Of a DNA stretch of 64,000 nucleotides, positions 49,501-63,049 are shown piece by piece. Both the position numbers and the translations under genes were made by a program. The first letter of the stretch is position 1. Each line of letters begins with the position of its first letter. Source of the DNA: Crotophaga sulcirostris (Eukaryota; Chordata; Aves; Cuculiformes; Crotophagidae); NCBI GenBank assembly GCA_013397455.1, contig VYZB01000534.1, forward strand, positions 63,234 through 127,233. The letters run 5' to 3'. A model generated the notes under the pieces. The model was not told the DNA's origin, did no database searches, and saw nothing but the letters and a program-made list of their open reading frames with translations.

Positions 49501-51995
49501 CCCAAAATCTGGGGCTTTGGGGGCAGACTGGGATAACTCCAAAAGGTTTCTAGGACAAGTGGGGTTTAGAAGACTGCACATTTCTCTTTGATTTTTGGGG
49601 CATATTGGAGTTTTGTGATAGCAGAGGAGGGGAAACTCCTATTTTGTGACCTGCACTCTTATGGCAATGTTAAAAGTCAGTCTGGTGTTGGTTTCTTCAT
49701 TTTCTTGAATTATAGTTACTGGAGGCCTGAAAAAGGAGGAGATACAAGTCCTGTTGGAACAAAGAAAAAATAATTGCATCAGTGGTACTGAATATTAAGA
49801 ACTTCTTACTTCAGTCTGTCATAGTAGGCAAACAAAAATACAGTGTAGGGACAAAAACAATCGGTTCCCAGGTGAAGGTGCAGAGGGAGACATAGTAAAC
49901 TCAGCCATACCTGAGCTAAGAGATTTGTTTCTATAATGAAGATCAGATTTCAGCCTGAGAAACAAAGGATGCTTGTGAAAATCCATCATTCCATCATGAC
50001 CATATATTAGTCCTATAACCAAAAATTTTAGCCTCTGACAAAAATAGGTGCTACTGGGGCCCTACATCTCCTACAACTCAAAGGCTGATTTTAGGATATC
50101 AGATTAGGCCCCATATTACTCCACTTCTCAGGAGTATGAGTTATCTGCAGTTTTCTCTGCAGTGGTGTCAGGCCTGGCACTGGGGTTCTGTAGTTTTCTG
50201 CAGATTCTGGGGTCAACAGAAAGGAGAATGTCCTGTGTCTTCCATGGAGTGTTAACACCTCTAGCTATGTCATGGCAACATAGGGTATGGAAGAACACTG
50301 AGCACCGCATCCTCATCTCCAATGTTATCTTTCTATGTGCAGTATTTACTATCTTTTTTCGCCAGGTTTGGATGATTTCAAAGTTCTGATTAATATAACT
50401 AGCAGCAGAAGGTGAACCAGTATGGCTAATTTGTAGCTGCAGAATGAGTCAGACTGAAGAGCTTCATAACAACCATTATAATAATATTGGGCTTTAAGAC
50501 ACCTTCATGTTTTTGATACAATAGGGACCTGATGGTACAGTCTCACAGCTCCTCAAGCCAGGCAAAGCTTTGCCCTCAATTTAAGTGGCAGCTGCTGCAG
50601 CAGGATTTTGTTGGACAGTTTCTGAGGAAAAATCTACAATGTGCTTTCTCTTTTCAAAGTAAAAATGCACATCCTGTATGCATAAATCCATAGAAGCTGA
50701 GTTACAGCCACGTGCACGTAGTGCCAGAGACCAGTGACATTTTCAACAGTCAACAACACTTGGTGTGCAAATGGTGCCTTCAAAGTTGATGACATTGCTT
50801 TTGAAGCAAACTGCTAGGCCAAACAGGGCCTGCTCTCTGTTGATGCTTTCATAGCTGACTCAAAATAATGTTTTTCACGCTTATAATTCTTCAGTCTTCT
50901 ATGTTTCTGTGCTCTGTAAGGAATTCCCAAGTTTCTAGGCCGGCATTTGCCATAATTTGCCATAAGGGCCCATAAACATCCATACCTAGGGATGATGAAA
51001 AGATTAAGGGAGCTGTAACTTTTGACGTTGTCCTTGAAGACAGGCTGGTGCAGTGCTGGGGCAGACCAGCTGCACCAGCCCATGCTGCCCTGCATTTCTC
51101 CCTAGGCATTTTCCTTCTCTAGTAAAAGCAGTGGGTCCAGAGACTCCAGTGAGTGTTTGCCACATCAAAACAGAGTGAGGGGGCTTATTTGCCTTTTTTA
51201 TTTTCTGAAAAAAAACCCTAAAGTCTGCCCCCTTTCCACTCCTGTATTTACAGGGCAAGTCTATGGGGTTGAGAACAGAGCACTCGAGAAAGGGTTTCGC
51301 AGGGCTGAGTGTTCAGGACAAGTGATACAGCCCTCAACCCAATCCTGGCCTCTGTCTCCCTTGCTTCCCAGGAGAGAAGAAACTGGGGAGTGGTTTGCAC
51401 AGCCTTATTCTGTTGACCAAGAAGCAACCCACAAGTGACAGCATAGCTATTGCCAGAATAAATGAAGCTGTGATCGGAGCTGGGACACGAGGTATTACTG
51501 CAGAACAAATGAAAACAGACCTAGAACTCCATACTGCAGAGGTATTCATCTTTTGTATTCCCTGAAAGAACAAGCCTAATCTACTAACTCAAGTAGATAA
51601 GTAAACAGTACATTCAGCTTTCAGAGACCTTCAGTATGTCTGCAGGGCTTGTGATGTAAAATAATATAAGTAGAGGAAATAAATGGAAATTTTAGTTTAA
51701 AAAAATAGAAACTGAAGTATTATAGCTGCTTACTTTCTCACTGCTCTGAGGAAGATCAGAGAAGAGCCTTTTGTGTCAGTTTTGTTTTGAACCCATTTTG
51801 CTGCTGAATATGGGAAGAGATTAGTTTGCTGCTAATTGTGCTGTTGGTTTTGTGATTCTATGAAAACCCCCTAAAAGTCTGCATGCAAAACCAATGAGGT
51901 AGAACATGTTTGACAAGCTTAGTTCCAACATGACCAATGTAGCAGGAAAAGATTTTAAAATCATCGCCTCTCTTCAATAACAATAGTACATACAA
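46535..51995. other. Unique noncoding DNA, no gene seen
   Basis: About 5.4 kb of AT-rich unique sequence. Open frames at 46.8-47.3 kb and 51.0-51.5 kb have no domain character. No RNA gene or clear transposon was found. Confidence 0.55.
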
Positions 51996-52259
51996 GTGTT
52001 TACAAGAGGATTAAAAGCTGCTTTAGCGAGTTGTATTAAAGATTCCTTTATCAGACAAGTTTTATCGAAAAACCTGTTGGAGCACTATGGGGCTAATCAG
52101 ATGCAAACAGAAGCGGGTTATGTTACCAACTTTTTTTTTTTTACTTGCTTTAAAAGGATGCACGATGTATCTGTAAAATATACACCATGTGTACAATAAG
52201 CCATACCTATTAACAGCCTGCCCAATTACAAAAACAGCAAAAAAAAACCCTCCACAAGC

Positions 52260-52670
52260 AACGACCCCTAGCACCTGGTAATTAAAATTGCTAATCACCA
52301 GCAATTATCTGGCACAGCTTTATAGCCAGGCGAAACAGTTTGACCCTTTGCCCACTGAAAGAAGAATGTTTGCTGTCTATTGATAAGTGCTTAGGCAAAG
52401 CTGTGTTCGGCTCACATCCATTAAGTGGCTACTAATAGGAAGTCAACAAAAGAGCTCTGACATCTGTAGTGGGCACTTCTAGCAGGCCAGGTTTGGGAGC
52501 ACAGGTGTTTGATGGGTTCCTGCCAAAGACCAGCACACAGGACATGGGGACTTTTTCTTCAAAAGCCAACTTGAGCTGCCCGCATTTCCCGACTGGCTCC
52601 TCTGCAACCAAAGAGTAAATGCAGCGAGTTTCCAGGACAAAGATTAAAATAATTACTCATCTTGGGAGTG
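52260..52670. promoter_or_regulatory. Strong candidate developmental enhancer / conserved noncoding element
   Basis: Binding-site-like words are packed densely. In order they are E-box CACCTG (52272-52277), TAATTA (52279-52284), CTAATCA, CAATTATCT combining a homeodomain and a reverse GATA word (52302-52310), TGATAAG (52381-52387), NKX-like TTAAGTGG (52421-52428), SOX/TCF-like ACAAAG (52637-52642) and TAATTA (52650-52655). No open frame, repeat or CpG island explains the sequence, and its composition is more balanced than the flanks. This pattern is typical of vertebrate developmental enhancers. The regulatory role and the target gene are inference. Confidence 0.35.
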
Positions 52671-52674
52671 GTGG

Positions 52675-53028
52675 CTTGTTTTCAGGCTGTCTGCACACAT
52701 TCAAACACAGAGAGGTAATAAGTCTTGTAGGCTCAGTAATTTAGGTAAAGATTGTTCTTTGGTCTATTTCTGTTCTTATTAAGTATTGAGTTAAAGATAT
52801 ATAAAAATGTCTCTCTAGTGTGCTCTTTAAGTCTGAGATAGAGAGTTTGAGATAAAAAATATTTTTTTTTTCCATAGGACACTATTATGCTCAAAGCTAT
52901 AAAATACCCTTCCATTGTTATAGCTCCAGGAAGCTGCCACTAGAGATTATTTGAACTACAATAAACAACTCCATTAAAGCTTCTGAGCTCACCAATGACT
53001 CTTATAAGGTCCTGGATAAAAAGATCAG
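52675..53028. other. Unique noncoding DNA, no gene seen
   Basis: AT-rich, with a short T run at about 52860-52871. Nothing recognisable. Confidence 0.5.
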
Positions 53029-53060
53029 TTTTTTCTTTTTTTTTCTTTTTTTTTTTTTTT
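53029..53060. repeat. Poly-T/CT low-complexity tract
   Basis: T runs separated by single C residues end in about 18 consecutive T, followed by a GA-rich stretch (GAGAAAAGGAAAGAGAGAGAG). Simple sequence. Confidence 0.85.
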
Positions 53061-53064
53061 GAGA

Positions 53065-53540
53065 AAAGGAAAGAGAGAGAGAGTCTGGCAAAAATATTGG
53101 GAGCTTCTAATAATGAAGTGACCTACAAAACCTGAAGGACAAAGCATTCGCTAATCAGTCAGGAATGCAAATTGCTCCAAGAACAGGCTCAGTGGAGACT
53201 GCGAAGCCAGGAGCTGCTGACATCCAGAACCAAAACTCTGTAGACTCATCCCTTGATTTAGAAGGGGCTTTTGGGGATCTTGGCAAGTTGGAGTTTCAGT
53301 GTGAAAGGAAAGGACAAAGGATCAATTCCAGGGTGTGTATTTACAGACAAAAGCAATTTAGGGGTGTTCTAACTTCCACACATCATGCCTTTTCCTGGAC
53401 AAGATGTCAAAGCCCCTCCATTTACATTTTGTACTGTGACATGTAAAATATGAACAGTGTTATAAATGTGAAACAACACTGCTGTCATTATATTTGACAA
53501 TATCTGCTAATCCCAAATCATTAATTAAGTCATTACAAGT
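53065..53540. other. Unique noncoding DNA, no gene seen
   Basis: A 93-codon open frame at 53165-53446 has no recognisable domain and is probably chance. Confidence 0.45.
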
Positions 53541-53545
53541 GTTCT

Positions 53546-53599
53546 CAAGTTGCTGGGGTTAGACACCTTGAAAATAACGTCATTCTATGATTCTATGAT
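53546..53599 (+). mobile_element. CR1 LINE tail remnant
   Basis: 'caagttgctggggttagacacc' leads into 'cattctatgattctatgat', the tandem ATTCTATG tail characteristic of avian CR1. Only about 55 diverged bases remain. Confidence 0.7.
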
Positions 53600-53604
53600 C
53601 ATTA

Positions 53605-56600
53605 TCTCATGAGTATGCTGTGAGTAAAGCAGTAACAATGTGCATCTCTGCACCATTTGCACTGGTAAAGTCTGTATTCTGAATGGACACCTCTTGTCTG
53701 CAGAGGGCATCTTTCAGAACTTGGTGTAGCTCCTGTTTTGCCCATGTACAAAAGTTCCCTTGCTAGAGAAGGAGTGATGTTATGGTGGGTATATACATCT
53801 CACTGTAAAACAGAGTAAAAATGAGGCTAGAGTTTATGTTTCAACCTAGGAACCTGGAAACAGTTCTAAGTCATCCAGTTCAACTGTAGCCCAAGAGTTC
53901 TCAAAATATCTGTACTCTTTACCAAAGCCAACTATAATAATTTAAATAAAATTTCAGATAAAAACATAAATAGATACCACCCCCCATGTTCCACTCAGAC
54001 TTCTCCCTTTGTAGAAAATAAAAGTTGAAGTTCAGTATTCTGCTTGAATTTTCCAGCATGGAAGAGCCGGATTTCTCTCTGACAAATCTTTAGCAAAGTC
54101 AGAAAAAAAATGAAGTCACTGGAGATACACCTACTTACAAGCTTGGGCTGTAAAGTGCAAACCAAGTTGAAATGATGAATTATGAATTCGGGCATCGCTT
54201 GACATTGAGTTTCTTCTGTCTGCATGTCTCATGCAATAATGATCCATAGCAGAAGAATATGTTAGCAGATTTGTTTAGTCTATCCATCGCAGAATAAATT
54301 ACACTGAATGGCTCTTCTCTGGGTTAGCTGAGGTAATGAAAAATGTGATGAAGAATAGATCTTCTTACATCCTTTGCCATTTGGAGTTCATGAAATACCA
54401 TGGATTTATGAAGGTTCTGTACAAATTGGGACACCACGGCCACCCAGATTATAAAAACATATTTGTCTGCTAACATTTACGTCAAGGAGTGATATTTAAT
54501 ATCATTGTCCAAATCGCATACTAACTGAATGGTCATTAGGGATAAGATAGCCAGCTGTTTTTTTGTTCCATTTTTGAGAGCTTGAATATTTGGGGTTGGT
54601 AGTAGGATGGGTGAGTGAATTCAGGGATCAGTAAATTCATCTCACCTTTGAAAACTCTGAGGTCCAAACACACTAGAAGATGGAGATAGGGAGCTAATAT
54701 GCAGCTTGTGTTATCAATCATTAAATTTCCATTTCACATTTAATATGTGCCTAACTCAGAGAGGGTGCGCAAAGTTCACCAAATCACCACTGCACAACAA
54801 CTTTCTATTTTCTGTGTGCATATTTCCAAAACAAAACCAGTTTGTCCATTTCTCCTTCAGGTGAAAGCATGACTGTGCCTGACATGTCAATGAATCCCTT
54901 CTGGGCTTGCTTGGAAGAGCGCTCCAGAGTCAAGAGTCCTCCAACGAAAAGACGTCAGTAGCACTGCTAGACAAATAAACCTGGGGACTTCTTGCTCAAG
55001 TGCCTGTTAACCTCTTCTGTCCTGGGGAGGAAGAAGAAATGAGAGGTAGATTTCAAACTGTTCAACTTCTGCACTCCATCAGGAGTGCTGCTGAGCTGTG
55101 CTACTGTAGACACAGTCCTGGGGAGCGCTCTGTCTCAGAATGGCATGTATCAGATGGCACACTTGCTAGTGCCTTCTCTGACAGCCTGGCAGCGCCAAGG
55201 ATACACCCAGGAAGAGAAAATACGCCACTTGAGAGACCAGGAAGGCAATGCCTCTCTTGCCACACCTCAGTCAAATTGGACATAGGGTAATAAACACATA
55301 CCTGTGCTGCTAATGCTTTGTGGAAAGATAAGCAAACACTCATTGAGAAAAGACATCTCCATTCCCCCAGGTTAATAAGTTCCTTCATGTTCCTTCTTCA
55401 GCATTAGCTCTGTCTTGCCAGCCTACACATCATACACCTGGGACGATGACTTGTTGTGGTACGTCTTGGACTTTTGACTTGTCCTGCAGACAATATGATA
55501 TAGAAATGTAGAACAACAAAAGTGACATGGAAAAAAAATGGAAAAGTTCATCATGAATTTAAAAAGCGTTCATAAAGTGGTACATTTTATAAAGAACTTA
55601 AAAAAATCAGATTTAGATTTTCCTGCCCAGTTTACATCTTGCAGATATAATCAGACAAAAATAGAAATGCAAAATACTGGCTCCAAACTTTGCAGCTATG
55701 TTATGTGAAGCTATAATTCCTGCAGATTCAAGAACTGTAGACCTCACCTTCATGGAAAAAGCAGTGAGTCTCGCCAGTTTTCTGGTAAGTAAAGAGGATA
55801 CAAGGGCACATAGTGTTCACATCTATTGCAATATGAGGGGTCTTACAATAAAACAAAACCAACCCTCTTAAGTGCTTTAGATTTTGCAGAGGAATCAGTG
55901 TTTCACCTAAAGAAGGATGGCAACATTTTACTGGAATGAGTTGGAGGACAGCAAAGCAGCTGAGGAATTACTCAGCACCAGAAACCAGGAATCTGAAGTC
56001 AAGATCCTCCTTCTGTATAATTCATTTTCACACTGTGTTCATCCCCAAAAACTTTGTGAATAAAATGGTAGCGCAGAAGATTACTGTTATGCCAATAGTA
56101 TTTATCTTATTTAACCAATATTTATTCTGACCCGTTTATGTCTATTCCCTCTTTATTTATTGGGAAAGATGTCTATGAGAGTACTGTGGCTTTTGTTTTC
56201 TAATACTAAAATATGTAGGAGCACTTTTAAAAGTCCAACTACTTGTTAATATGGGGTTTTCGTCATTTTTCTGATGACTGCAAAGGGCTCAGGCAAATCT
56301 GAATAGCATAATATTTATTTCAGGAAAACCATGCCAGGTTTCCCTATCAATTGTCAGATATGAGATCTCTGGCATACTGTGACTCATCTTTAGCCATTGC
56401 CCTGGTACTGAAGGAAGAGTGGTTTACAATTCACATGGCCCAGTTAAAAGGTTTTCTTAAAAACATACACCTTTACTTTTCTCAGCTACATTTTAATGAC
56501 AGAAAACCATGGTCTGATTACCAGCTCAGTTACCTCCTGGTTTATTTGCTTATGGTTGCCGAATGCACATTGTATAACTTTCTACTTAACATGCTGCAGA

Positions 56601-59410
56601 ATCATCTCTTGACTCCTCTTGATTTATTTTATCTTAATTATTTAAAGACACAAATATTTTTTTAATATCTTCTGGATGGAATGCAGATACAGATTATTTA
56701 CCTCACATGAGATGTCTCCATCCTCCTTAGAAACCTTCCAGTTCCTTCATAAGTTCAGAAGGTTCAGCAACTCAGACTAAATTTTCTTTTCTCAAATTTG
56801 AAGTGAGATTAATACACTGTAAATTGTTTTTAAAAGAAAGCAAAAGGATCTTGGACAAAACTCCAGTTCCTTCCATGCTCCTGTAGGCTCTGAACGTGGG
56901 ATACATAACACCAGCCAAGCTGACTCGTGTGGTGCTACTGACTGCATGGCTGTTTTCACTTCTGCTCTGCTCAATGCCACTCGTGTGAACCTAGATCAAT
57001 GAATTTAGAAGCAAACTATGCTTTCCTCTGTTTGCCACACACAGCCTCTGAAAGAACACCTTTGTGAGAAAGAATGAACAAAAATCTCCCCACTAACCAT
57101 CATTCCCAAGTGCTTTTCTAGCTGGAGATGCTCCTGTCAGACTGAAGCAAATGTGGGTACTTGCGTCCATGCATGGGGTAGGAGTTGGACACTCAGGTGG
57201 TTTGTGGGCCCTAATCTCACAGTTAGAGTGAATGGACACCAAAAGTGTCTGCAATGTATTAGGTGGGCTCAGGCAGCCAGGTCAAGGTTTGGCCAAGCAT
57301 CTGGCCGCAGCTCCTGCAAGTCAGAAAACCCCATACCAGCTGGAGCATTCTAGGCAAGGTCTCCAGAACCTAAAACGGTGCCCAAGTCAGGCAGGCCACA
57401 AAGATGGTGCTTCTGTGGAGAACAGCAGCCTCCATGGTGGTCAGCTCTCAGGAAGGCCATCGTTATGAGGAAGGGTGGATTAGGCAGTTGTCAGGATGAG
57501 ACAGCCCCCAGCACACAGAGATCTCATATCTTTCCAGACCTATGCACTGATGTCTTACAGTTTACAGGGCTTCAAACCCCTATGGTTAATGCTGGTAAAT
57601 GTACTCCTGGCCTATTAGGAAAAGGCATGAGAGCCCAATAGAGGACAGAGGTTAACCAGAAATGGTTAGAAGTATTGATATTGGACTGATCTCTCTCTCC
57701 AGCTTTCTAAATCTGAATGGAAACTAAAATAGACCTTTCAGCCCAGTGGTACAAATGTGAAAATGTATTACCAGTGTGCCAGGCTTGGATGCAACATTTC
57801 CACAGTGCCCTATGAGGAGGTGGAAAAGAGCTTCATTAAAAAAGAAAGCTTGTGGGTTTTTTCTAATAAATTTCGCAGTTGTAGGTTATTTCTGTGCAAA
57901 GAAAACTAAATCTTTGGCCATAGTTTTGGCCACAACACACTCCATTTCAAAGCATTTGGATAGGGAGATCCTAGGTCAATGAATGATGACACAATATTTG
58001 TTTAGAGAGCTTAAGTGGAACTTTGTTATTGAGATATGGTGCCCTTGGTGAGGGAAGTCATGAAGGAAATAGCTCCAGCAAACAACAGAAAAGACTGCAG
58101 GAGAAGCTAAGGAAAAAAAAAGACAAGTGTGGGAATAAGTTAAAAATAAAAATAAATTAAAAATAGGATGTAGTGTGGGAAAGACAGCCAAGAAAAAAAT
58201 GTTAATAAAAGGTATTGGATGAAAGCCCAGAACAGAAGTACAACAAATACAAACAACTAGCAAATGTACACATAATAGGGTGAAAATCAGAGTCTGTCTT
58301 ACTTGCATGCAGAACTGAGCAAACAGAGCTAAAAGCAATTTTGGAGAATGGCATCTCTGAAGCATCCAGAGTACAAGCATCTCTTCCAGTCATAAGACAA
58401 AGAGAGACCAATGCCACCTGTGAACTACTGAGAAGGGATATAGTGGACAAAATTGCGACAAAATTCCAATAATCTACGTACCATTTTTGAAGATTTCTCA
58501 ACATGCTTGTGTAACAAAAGTCTCAGACTCTGGTATCTCAGTTATCATTACAATGCCTTCTCTCTAAAGAGTTTTGTAAAGTGTGCAAGGGCCTCTTATT
58601 CAAGATCACCAAAAGAGTATGGAAATAAGTTTCAAATGCTCTTCTGTATCTCATGGAGATAATTCACAGTTACTGGTTACACAATAAAATCTCTGTTTTT
58701 CTATTCTCTGAATATTTGCACTATTTTCAGCTCCAGAAGATGAAACATTTCTTCAGCCAGTTCCGTTTCCTAACCACTGCCTACCTTTTCAAGACAGTTT
58801 GGGTTAAATGTAAAGGCCCATCTAGTCCTAAATTCCCTTTCTTTCCAATCAAGACAAAGAAGATTCTCAAATCCTCCTGTCTCAGCATTAAAACACAGAC
58901 ACACTGGCTTTGCCTGCTGGATCAAAGCGAAGAAAGTCCCAAACGTCTCTTCTGTTCCTCAAGCTCTGTACGAACAGACACTTCCCACTCTTCTTCTGGT
59001 TGCCAGAAGGGAAGCTCCAGGTATTTTTTCTGAGGTTTTCGACAAACTCACAGATATTTCAGGAAAGGTCCTCTCAGCAGATATTTCTCCTTCCTTCAAA
59101 AAGCCCAATAAATCTTAGTGTTTGCTATAGGGGTATTCCTGTTAAAGAAAATGTCATACTGACCTGATGGCAATTTTGGAAGTTGTGAGCTCACTTTTTC
59201 AAAAAGCCAGAGGAATGTAGCGAAGCCTTGACCAGTCAACAAGCAGAAGGATGGCCCCCACTTCACACAAGGTAGTGCAAGTGCATTTTTACAGAAACAA
59301 AAATGTTACATGGGGCTGGACAATGGGACGCCTACTTTGGGTGTGCAACAGTTCTCCAAGCACAGCTGTAGTTTCAAGTATGCTATAACCATGACAGATG
59401 TGCTACATAT
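53605..59410. other. Unique noncoding DNA, no gene seen
   Basis: About 5.8 kb with no supportable gene. Open frames at 57.2-57.6 kb and 57.98-58.5 kb lack domain character. No transposon or RNA gene was recognised. Confidence 0.55.
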
Positions 59411-59418
59411 ATGTACAT

Positions 59419-59812
59419 GAGGACAGACTGAGAGTTAGGGTTGTTCAGACTGGAGATGAGAAGGTTCTGGGGAGACCTTATAGCAGCTTTCCAGTACTGT
59501 CAGGGGGCTACAGGAGAGTTGGGAAGGGGCTTTTTAACAGGGAGTGCAACGATAGGACAAGGAGTAATGGTTTAGAGCTGGAAGTTTAGATTAGATATTA
59601 GAAAGAATTTTTTTACTCTGAGAGTGGTGAGGCACTGGACAGGTTACCTGGAGAAGTCATGTATGTCCCATCCCTGGAGGTGTTCAAGGCCAGGTTGGAT
59701 GAAGCTTTGAGCAACCTGATCTAGTGGGAGGCGTCTCTGCCCATGGAAGGATGGTTAGAACTGCATGATCTTCAAGGTCCCTTCCTACCCAAATTATTCT
59801 ATGATTCTGTAT
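59419..59812 (+). mobile_element. CR1 LINE 3' end, well preserved (plus strand)
   Basis: It matches the avian CR1 3' region along its length: 'gttgttcagactggagatgagaagg', 'gggagaccttatagcagctttccagtac', 'gaaagaatttttttactctgagagtggtgaggcactgg', 'ccctggaggtgttcaaggccaggttggatg', 'gagcaacctgatctagtgg', 'aaggtcccttcctaccc' and the tail 'attattctatgattctgta'. It is 5'-truncated, about 0.4 kb, and clearly younger than the copies at 38.7-46.5 kb. The open frame over 59398-59589 is a CR1 artefact. Confidence 0.95.
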
Positions 59813-59814
59813 AT

Positions 59815-62685
59815 ATAAGATTCTTGGGCTTTTGATTAAGCAAATACGATGAGCAATGAAGGCACGGAGACTTTCAAACCATTTTTTGATGAAGAAAATG
59901 AAGTTCAGAAATTGCAGACCAACAGACTTAAAGAACTTTCAAAACAGACCTTGCAACAGTTTTTTGAAGTAACATAATGTTCACCATTTTGTTACTGATA
60001 ATGAAGTCAAAACTGCAGTTTGAGTGCTTTAGCAGAACTTTTAAAATGCAAGATGTAGAGATGTTTTACAACCCACAATGCCTTTACTACACTGTTACCC
60101 ACATTTATGAAGTGCTCTAATGGCAGCTTTCAGAGGACTATGTGTACCAATCCTGCTGATGTAAGCCCCTCAACTCACTGAGGATTTAGCAAGCAATGTA
60201 TGGGGACTTAAAGGAAAAGCATCCCTTTTTTACAAAAGGAGACCACATGTGGGTGTCTAAACCCAAAATGACTCTTGAAAAACACTGGGAAAAGACATTA
60301 ACTGATTAAATTTTCATACTGCATTAAATTATTAGCTGGTTGTGAACGATTGTGTTCAGGATAAAACATGATTAGGATAAGAAGGTTGTTACTCTTTTTA
60401 CTCAAAGAGTTGCAGAAAGTTAATACCAAACAGAGCAGATTTCACATGACTGGAAAAATATAGATGTGAAAGAAAAAGATTATTGGTAAAACAGTTGGCA
60501 TGGCCTACTCAGTTTTGTGGAAGTGATTTAAATCTGTGCTATTTAGATATTAGGCACTGCTGGAAGAAAATAAAAGCAATGAAGGTTTTAACATTCTTCT
60601 CTCCCGAAGCATCATGGTTAGATTTTTCCTATAAAACATCAGTTCAGGTTTTACAAAGCAGGTAATTAAACGTGTATGAATTTACTACCCTTAGAATTGG
60701 AGTGGCAGCAACAGTGAGATTACCTTTTAAATTGTACTCTTGAGTAAGAATTGGATGTGTATGGTGCTACTGCTTGAGCTTTCAGTACTGATATGAACAA
60801 AGTTGTGCCTTTACTTCCAAGACTCCAGAATCAAAATATGGTTTATCATAGAAAAAATTATCACAATAAGGCTAACACATTTTATACTGGTGTTGAACAA
60901 GCCAATATCTTAAACTGCTCCCACCTTAAACTATTCATAAACTTCCTTTTACCACTGTCATCTCCAGAGGGTTAAACTTTTGGTAGGATTGCACGGATGC
61001 CACAGGATACAAGTCTGTAGAGAACTTCTCTGTAACTCTGTAACCCTTACCTCAAAAGAACAGCCTGTTCCCCCTCACTACATGTGGAAATACTTAGACT
61101 CCTGTCAGTAACAATACCATTAAATTTGAAATCAAATCAGACCCAGTAAGAAACATCTTATCTTGCTTCATAAAAAAATGGGGAAACTCATCAATATTCT
61201 CCTTTTTAAACATGTGAGGGGTAGTTGTTCCATCCTTTCACTCACCCAGGACATGTATGTTGTGCTTGGATTTCTTCCTTGGCAGCCAGGAAACAAACCT
61301 ATGTGTGACATAAAAGCCGTGAATTGCTTAGTGTCTCTGTAATTTAACCCAAGTCACTACCATGTCTCTGTATCCTGCTGGCTATAACACTAGTTTAACA
61401 CAGAATGTATTAAAGAACAGTATTTTGACTCATCTTCCAAGGACTGTAACAAGATATTAAACAGTCAAAGAGCAAAATATAGTTCCAGATTAATTTGCTA
61501 AGGTTACTAAATGGTGAAGTGTAGGGGGCAGAAAAAGAATTTTTTCTCCTTGCCTGATCTTCATGGAGTCAGACCTCTGATTCCTACTGCCACTTCACTC
61601 TGACAGGGCACAGTTCTTTGTGTGTGTGGATTTTAGGGAGGGTTTGGTTTTTTATTCTGGCCTTTTTCATTTTTTTCATTCTGACAACGTATGTTTACAA
61701 AGCATACTTGTGTCTGAGAGACAAGACCAGAAATGGTCTCAGGAAGGAACAGAAACCAAGTTATATAGGTGTGATTTACAATGATGTGCTTTGCCTGATG
61801 GACTGTAAAAGATTATTAAAAGTCGTGGTCATTCTTTGCATCTTGCCCTGTGCTGTGTTAGGTCCTTTTAAGGAGAACTACTGTAATGATTGTTGTTGGG
61901 TGTGAGTACTGCAGATGTGGTCTACCATGACCAGCACCAGCTCCAATGATGATGTTACTCAGTTTAAAAGGCACTGATAACCATTCTTTAGTTTCTACAG
62001 GCAGTACAAACTTCCGGCGGAGCAAAGACTTCTGACCAGATAACTATAGGAAGAATTCCTACTTTGTTGTTCAGGGTTTTTTTTGTTCAATCTGCCTTTA
62101 GGGTTCCTTTATGGCTATAATTATTTGTTACATGCATTGCTGTAGTCTTCCTACTTCTGCATCAGCTCTCTACCAGGAATTCTGGTAGATGATTCAAGCC
62201 CCCAGTGCCCATGGTGAGGAAGTTGGCTCACTGTGCCATTTACACTGACTGTATCATCTAAACACAGCCGACCGCAAGTAGGCCTGGGCTCCTATTAAAT
62301 ATGTGGCACATACATGTACATATCTGAGTACAAGTATTCAGATCCAGAGTCGAGCTTCACTCTGTAACTCTAGGAGAATACAATAGACATGAGGAGTAGA
62401 TGGAGGAGAGAGTGGTAGTTTCTGTGTCATCTAAAAGTTGGTTTCTGTACACCAGCAGCCTAACCATTTACAGGATCTTTGTAGACACAGCAGAAGAGCC
62501 TCAAGAAGAGATCTGATAAAAAGAGATGAATTGCAAATTTTTAGAAGGAGATTTCTTCTAAAGTTGAGAGAGCAAGAAGATGTTTGTTTGAATGTTGAGT
62601 AAGTGAGTAATGGACGTAGGAGTTTTCCTAGCAGTACCCAATGAGGTGAGGAGTAGCCATAGAAGAATGTGCAAGTCAGTGGAGC
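59815..62685. other. Unique noncoding DNA, no gene seen
   Basis: About 2.9 kb of AT-rich sequence between two CR1 copies. No recognisable gene or RNA. The frame at 61618-61905 is hydrophobic at its N end but has no family resemblance that I can see. Confidence 0.5.
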
Positions 62686-62690
62686 AATGT

Positions 62691-63045
62691 CATAGATTCA
62701 TAGAACTGTTTAGATTGGAAAAGATCTTTAAGATCATCAAGCGCAACTCTTAACCTAACACTGCCAAGTTCACCACTAAACCATATCTCTAAACACCACA
62801 TCTATGCATCTTTTAAATACCTCCAGGTATGATGACTCAACCACTTCCTTGGGCAGCCTGTTCCAATTCTTGACAACCCTTTTGTTGAAGAATTTTTTTC
62901 TCATACCCAGTATAAAGCTCCCCTGGCACAACTTGAGGCCATTCCCTCTTGTCCTATCACTTGTTACACCCGCCTCGCTACAACCTCCTTTCAGGTAGTT
63001 GTAGAGCACGGCAGTCTATCCTCAACCACCTTTTCTCCAGAGGCC
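62691..63045 (-). mobile_element. CR1 LINE 3' end (minus strand)
   Basis: Starting at the tail (62691, 'catagattcatagaa' = reversed TTCTATGAATCTATG), the minus strand reads through the standard CR1 3' region. The open frame at 62776-63009 contains [20 protein letters not shown] and [18 protein letters not shown]. This matches the familiar CR1 3'-UTR pseudo-peptide (VVKHWNRLPREVVESPSLEVFK-type) that is often misannotated as a hypothetical protein in birds. It is 5'-truncated near 63.05 kb. Confidence 0.95.
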
Positions 63046-63049
63046 ATGG

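Noticed and set aside
51845..51870. CR1 tail ('ttttgtgattctatga')
   Set aside because: The single tail-like word has none of the preceding 'aggtcccttccaacc' sequence. Probably chance.
59398..59589. Short open frame as a gene
   Set aside because: It lies inside the CR1 3' region and is a transposon artefact.
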